Source: Poa pratensis (taxonomy: Eukaryota; Streptophyta; Magnoliopsida; Poales; Poaceae). From it: a stretch of DNA of 64,000 nucleotides. Below the pieces are notes generated by a model. The model made no database searches and had not been told where the DNA came from. It worked only from the letters and a program-made list of their open reading frames with translations. The stretch is taken from positions 3,816,701 to 3,880,700 of the forward strand of contig CAMZMU010000081.1 of the NCBI GenBank assembly GCA_947311845.1, given 5' to 3'. The stretch's first letter is position 1. Each line of letters starts with the position of its first letter. Positions 61,578 to 64,000 of this stretch are shown piece by piece. Made by a program: the position numbers and the translations under genes.

Positions 61578-62427
61578 TGACGGAAGGTTTGAGTTTGGTT
61601 TAGAGAAAGAAAGAAAGAAAGAAAGAAAGAGAGGCGGCGGCCTAGGGTTTTAACCCTAGCCGTCGCCGCCGACGCCATCTGCATTTTTATCATCGCCTTC
61701 GTCTAAGAATTGATGGGTCCTCGCCTCCTCTAGTTGCCGCTCTAGCACTAGGAGGGGTGGGGACCTCGGACCTGCGCAGGGCGCTATACAAAGGTCCTTA
61801 ATGTTAGAGCTTGGTTTTGGTTGTTATCTTCTTCGTCAATGGAGATGGCTTCGTCTGCAATAAGTGATCTTCCGCGCTTCGTTCGACGGCGTGATCTCCT
61901 TCCCGGCGTCAATGGTGACTTTGGAAGATTAAGTTTGTCTAGGTATGGTTCTTCAGATCTTGATTCGCCAGATCAATCTTGGATTGTTTCTTATGGTTGC
62001 AGCGAGGAGGATTGTCCTCGCAATATCTATCCCGGCTACTACGTCTTCGGCAATGGTGATTCGTTCTTTCGGCTCCCAACGACGTAGACAAAGTGGTTCG
62101 GTTATTTGTCCCTTGAATATCAGTGGTGATGCTCTTGCCGATGTTGCTTGATTAATTTAATGGCTGCGTGCGTGCACAAAGGCTTGGCATTGCGGCTCAA
62201 AATTAAAAGGGGAGAACCTTCGTTGGTATTCTCAGGCCTGTGGTTTGGTGTATTCGGCGTTGTTCTACGGTTGCCTTCAGAAAAGTACAAGATTGTGTCA
62301 TGGAAGAAGAAAGGGTTTGAAGATCTCATAGATTTGCTCGTCTCTTTTAGTATTGTTTTTGTAATCGATGTAATCGTGTACTCTTTGCTGGTTTAATATA
62401 TATGGTGAAATTCAAAAAAAAAAAAAA
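61578..62427 (+). mobile_element. Short non-LTR retroelement with 12-bp TSD
   Basis: The duplication CCTCGGCCAGAA lies at 61566-61577 and 62428-62439. The body starts with a GAAA repeat (61608-61629), then GGCGGCGGCCTAGGG and a GC-rich 5' region, and ends GGTGAAATTC followed by 14 As. An 88-residue ORF (61821-62087) includes SWIVSYGCSEEDCPRNIYPG but matches no family I know. It has no reverse transcriptase, so it is a non-autonomous, LINE-dependent insertion or a retrocopied transcript. Confidence 0.65.
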
Positions 62428-63519
62428 CCTCGGCCAGAAAATTCCGTTTGATATGCGGTTTTGGACTTTTTTGTGGACCGAACAGAAAACTGCATATCGC
62501 TCTATTTTCAGGCACCCACTAAATTGGCCGCCAGTCACACTATATCAACGGGATTGAGTCGATTTAGGGTTCATATCCCCGATCCCCACCACCGCATTTT
62601 TTTCTCTCTGCCACGTCTCCAACTCTATAACCAATTTATCGATCCCCTCCGCCGTGAAATGGAGCGTGGATCCATGTGCGGTTGTGGCGGCCTCGGCGGG
62701 AGCGTGGCCACCACAATGCGGACGCAAGGTCGTCGTTCCCCCCGTGTGTATCCCATCGCCACCACCACTCTCGGTCATGCTCTCCTCCTCTGTCACGATT
62801 CGTACTCCTCCTTCGATGAATCATACCCCTACCCCGAAGAGAAGTCCACCCACGACGATGTCAAGGAGCTATGTAGACGACAATGACTTGATGGTGCGCA
62901 TCGGCGCCAAGTCCTTGCGCCCCGAGCACCGCGCAGAGAAACAACGTTGTGCGGACGCCCGACTGATGGACGTTGTAAATGTTTGACAACCTCGTGTGCG
63001 GTCTCCGGCAAGACGCCGTGCACGCGGCGGTTGATAAGGCGTGTCGCCAGAGTCCAGTTCTGCGCCACCTCCGATGCTCCTCCAATAGCAAGGCGGAGAC
63101 GCGACGACGAAAGAAGCACATAGCTAGCCTGTTTGTACACTTTATCAACTAATATAGTTATTTGTTTTGCATGTATTTTTCATTGGGAAAACACCTTTCC
63201 TTTTTATCCATGTTTTTTGATTTTTGATGATTACTTCATTCCTTCCTAAAACAACTCTTGTTTATTATCCTTGCAAGTAAGAGGGGAAAGTTATTTCCTT
63301 TGTTTCTTGTCTTTCTTTTCGTGGGGAGATGTGATCATGGGGATGGGATAAAGGACTGCCACGTAGTAATACTCGAGGTGGGTTTACAAGATTTGAAAGG
63401 AACTCTAGTAGATCTACCCACTCTATTTCATACAATCTTAGGGCATGTACAATAGGGTAACGTCAGCCTTCTCTACATGACGTGGAGGCCTAAGAAAAAA
63501 CGCGCCTTCCCTACCATTG
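62428..63519. other. Unassigned, with two overlapping short ORFs
   Basis: A moderately GC-rich block (62520-63120) holds plus-strand ORFs at 62461-62886 and 62654-62986 without recognised domains. It could be a gene fragment or the inside of a transposon. GGGCATGTACAATAGGGTAA near 63442 resembles a MITE terminal repeat found widely in grasses, but no partner was found. Confidence 0.3.
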
Positions 63520-64000
63520 TGAAGGGGTTTGTAGCAGAAAACAAAAAAAATCTAACTAACGTACACCAAAACTTAGCCAAGGATCTATCTATTGGCAATG
63601 CGGTAACGAGGAGGTTTCGGCAACATACCCTTGTAGACCGAAAAGCGGGGATTACGCTCCCGCACAAGCGTTGTTGAGGAAGACGACGTAGCCGACCTCA
63701 AGGTCGTGAAGATCTCGGCGAGGTGATGACAACCTTGGCGTGACGAAGCTCCCGGCGCCGCAAGTGCGGAACCCCCGAGGACTCGCACACGTACGGTGCT
63801 TGACGATGACTCCCGGTCTCTCCGATCCAGCCGAGATTGCGGAAGTAGATTTTCTAGGTGGAATCTCCGCAGCACGACGGCGTGCCGCGAAAGTATTCTC
63901 TCACGTACTCAGTCCTTACTTGGGGCCACGGACTACGGGAGAGGAAGAGGGAGGAAGTGCATGGAGGGGGACGCCTCAATGATTGAGAATTTATTAATTC
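63520..64000 (-). mobile_element. BARE/Angela-like LTR, minus orientation, runs off the window
   Basis: Read on the minus strand, it ends GTTTTCTGCTACAAACCCCT then TCA, close to the end of the LTR at 27243, and shares the upstream blocks CGGGAGCGTAATCCCCGC and CGAGTCCTCGG. What follows on the minus strand is not a primer-binding site, so it is a 3' LTR or a solo LTR rather than a 5' LTR. The start of the LTR lies beyond 64000. Confidence 0.75.

Noticed and set aside
1..64000. tRNA or rRNA genes, CRISPR arrays, bacterial-style operons
   Set aside because: None seen; direct repeats present are transposon-derived or tandem duplications, and gene structure is clearly plant nuclear.

Overview
This is a nuclear segment of a large, repeat-rich grass genome, most likely a Triticeae species (wheat, Aegilops, barley or a relative). 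Several LTRs open with the BARE/Angela/WIS-type sequence TGTTGGAGATATGCCCTAGA, a Maximus-like Sirevirus end sits at the left edge, and Stowaway, Harbinger-like, hAT-like, CACTA, Helitron and LINE remnants surround a few intron-rich host genes. Nothing bacterial, viral or organellar was seen. The exact species cannot be fixed from the sequence.

Layout. 1-2289: 3' end and 3' LTR of a Sirevirus (Copia). 2290-4114: probable minus-strand Gypsy LTR. 4545-6712: 5'-truncated minus-strand LINE with a 14-bp target-site duplication (TSD). 8277-11466: minus-strand three-exon gene for a GTD-binding (zein-binding, myosin-binding-like) protein. 12244-13170: Harbinger-like element with TAA TSD. 13373-15473: solo LTR A. 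15802-16974: MITE interrupted by a hAT-like element (15929-16753). 17448-27772: solo LTR B of the same family as A, split at its TATA box by a complete, young-looking BARE/Angela-type element (19001-27243) that keeps a gag ORF but has no intact pol. 29084-31079: decayed CACTA transposase, cut by another BARE-like LTR (31080-32541). 33068-34147: short LINE-derived insertion inside an older LTR-like sequence.

35937-43671 holds a second gene island: a frameshifted zinc-finger/RRM gene resembling eIF3g, a LINE, a solo LTR, an intact exon of a second gene of that family, and a class-C GATA (ZIM-like, ZML) gene with a damaged splice donor. 45228-61066 is a 32-exon minus-strand gene for an orthologue of the deubiquitinase UBP12/UBP13 (plant USP7). 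Its exons, phases and catalytic residues are all in place except for one missing base in exon 4. Its introns carry a Stowaway MITE, a solo LTR and a Helitron end with GC-rich cargo. 61578-64000 returns to retroelement and unassigned sequence, ending in a minus-strand BARE-like LTR.

The host genes are unrelated housekeeping or regulatory genes and do not form a pathway: a myosin/vesicle adaptor type, eIF3g-like RNA-binding proteins, a transcription factor and a deubiquitinase. No clearly new biological system was found. The strongest leads are the single-base lesions in the UBP12/13 and GATA genes, the diverged eIF3g-like pair, an LTR family ending in TA instead of CA, and repeated insertion of retroelements at LTR TATA boxes. 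Exon boundaries come from reading splice sites and phases by eye. No database search was possible.
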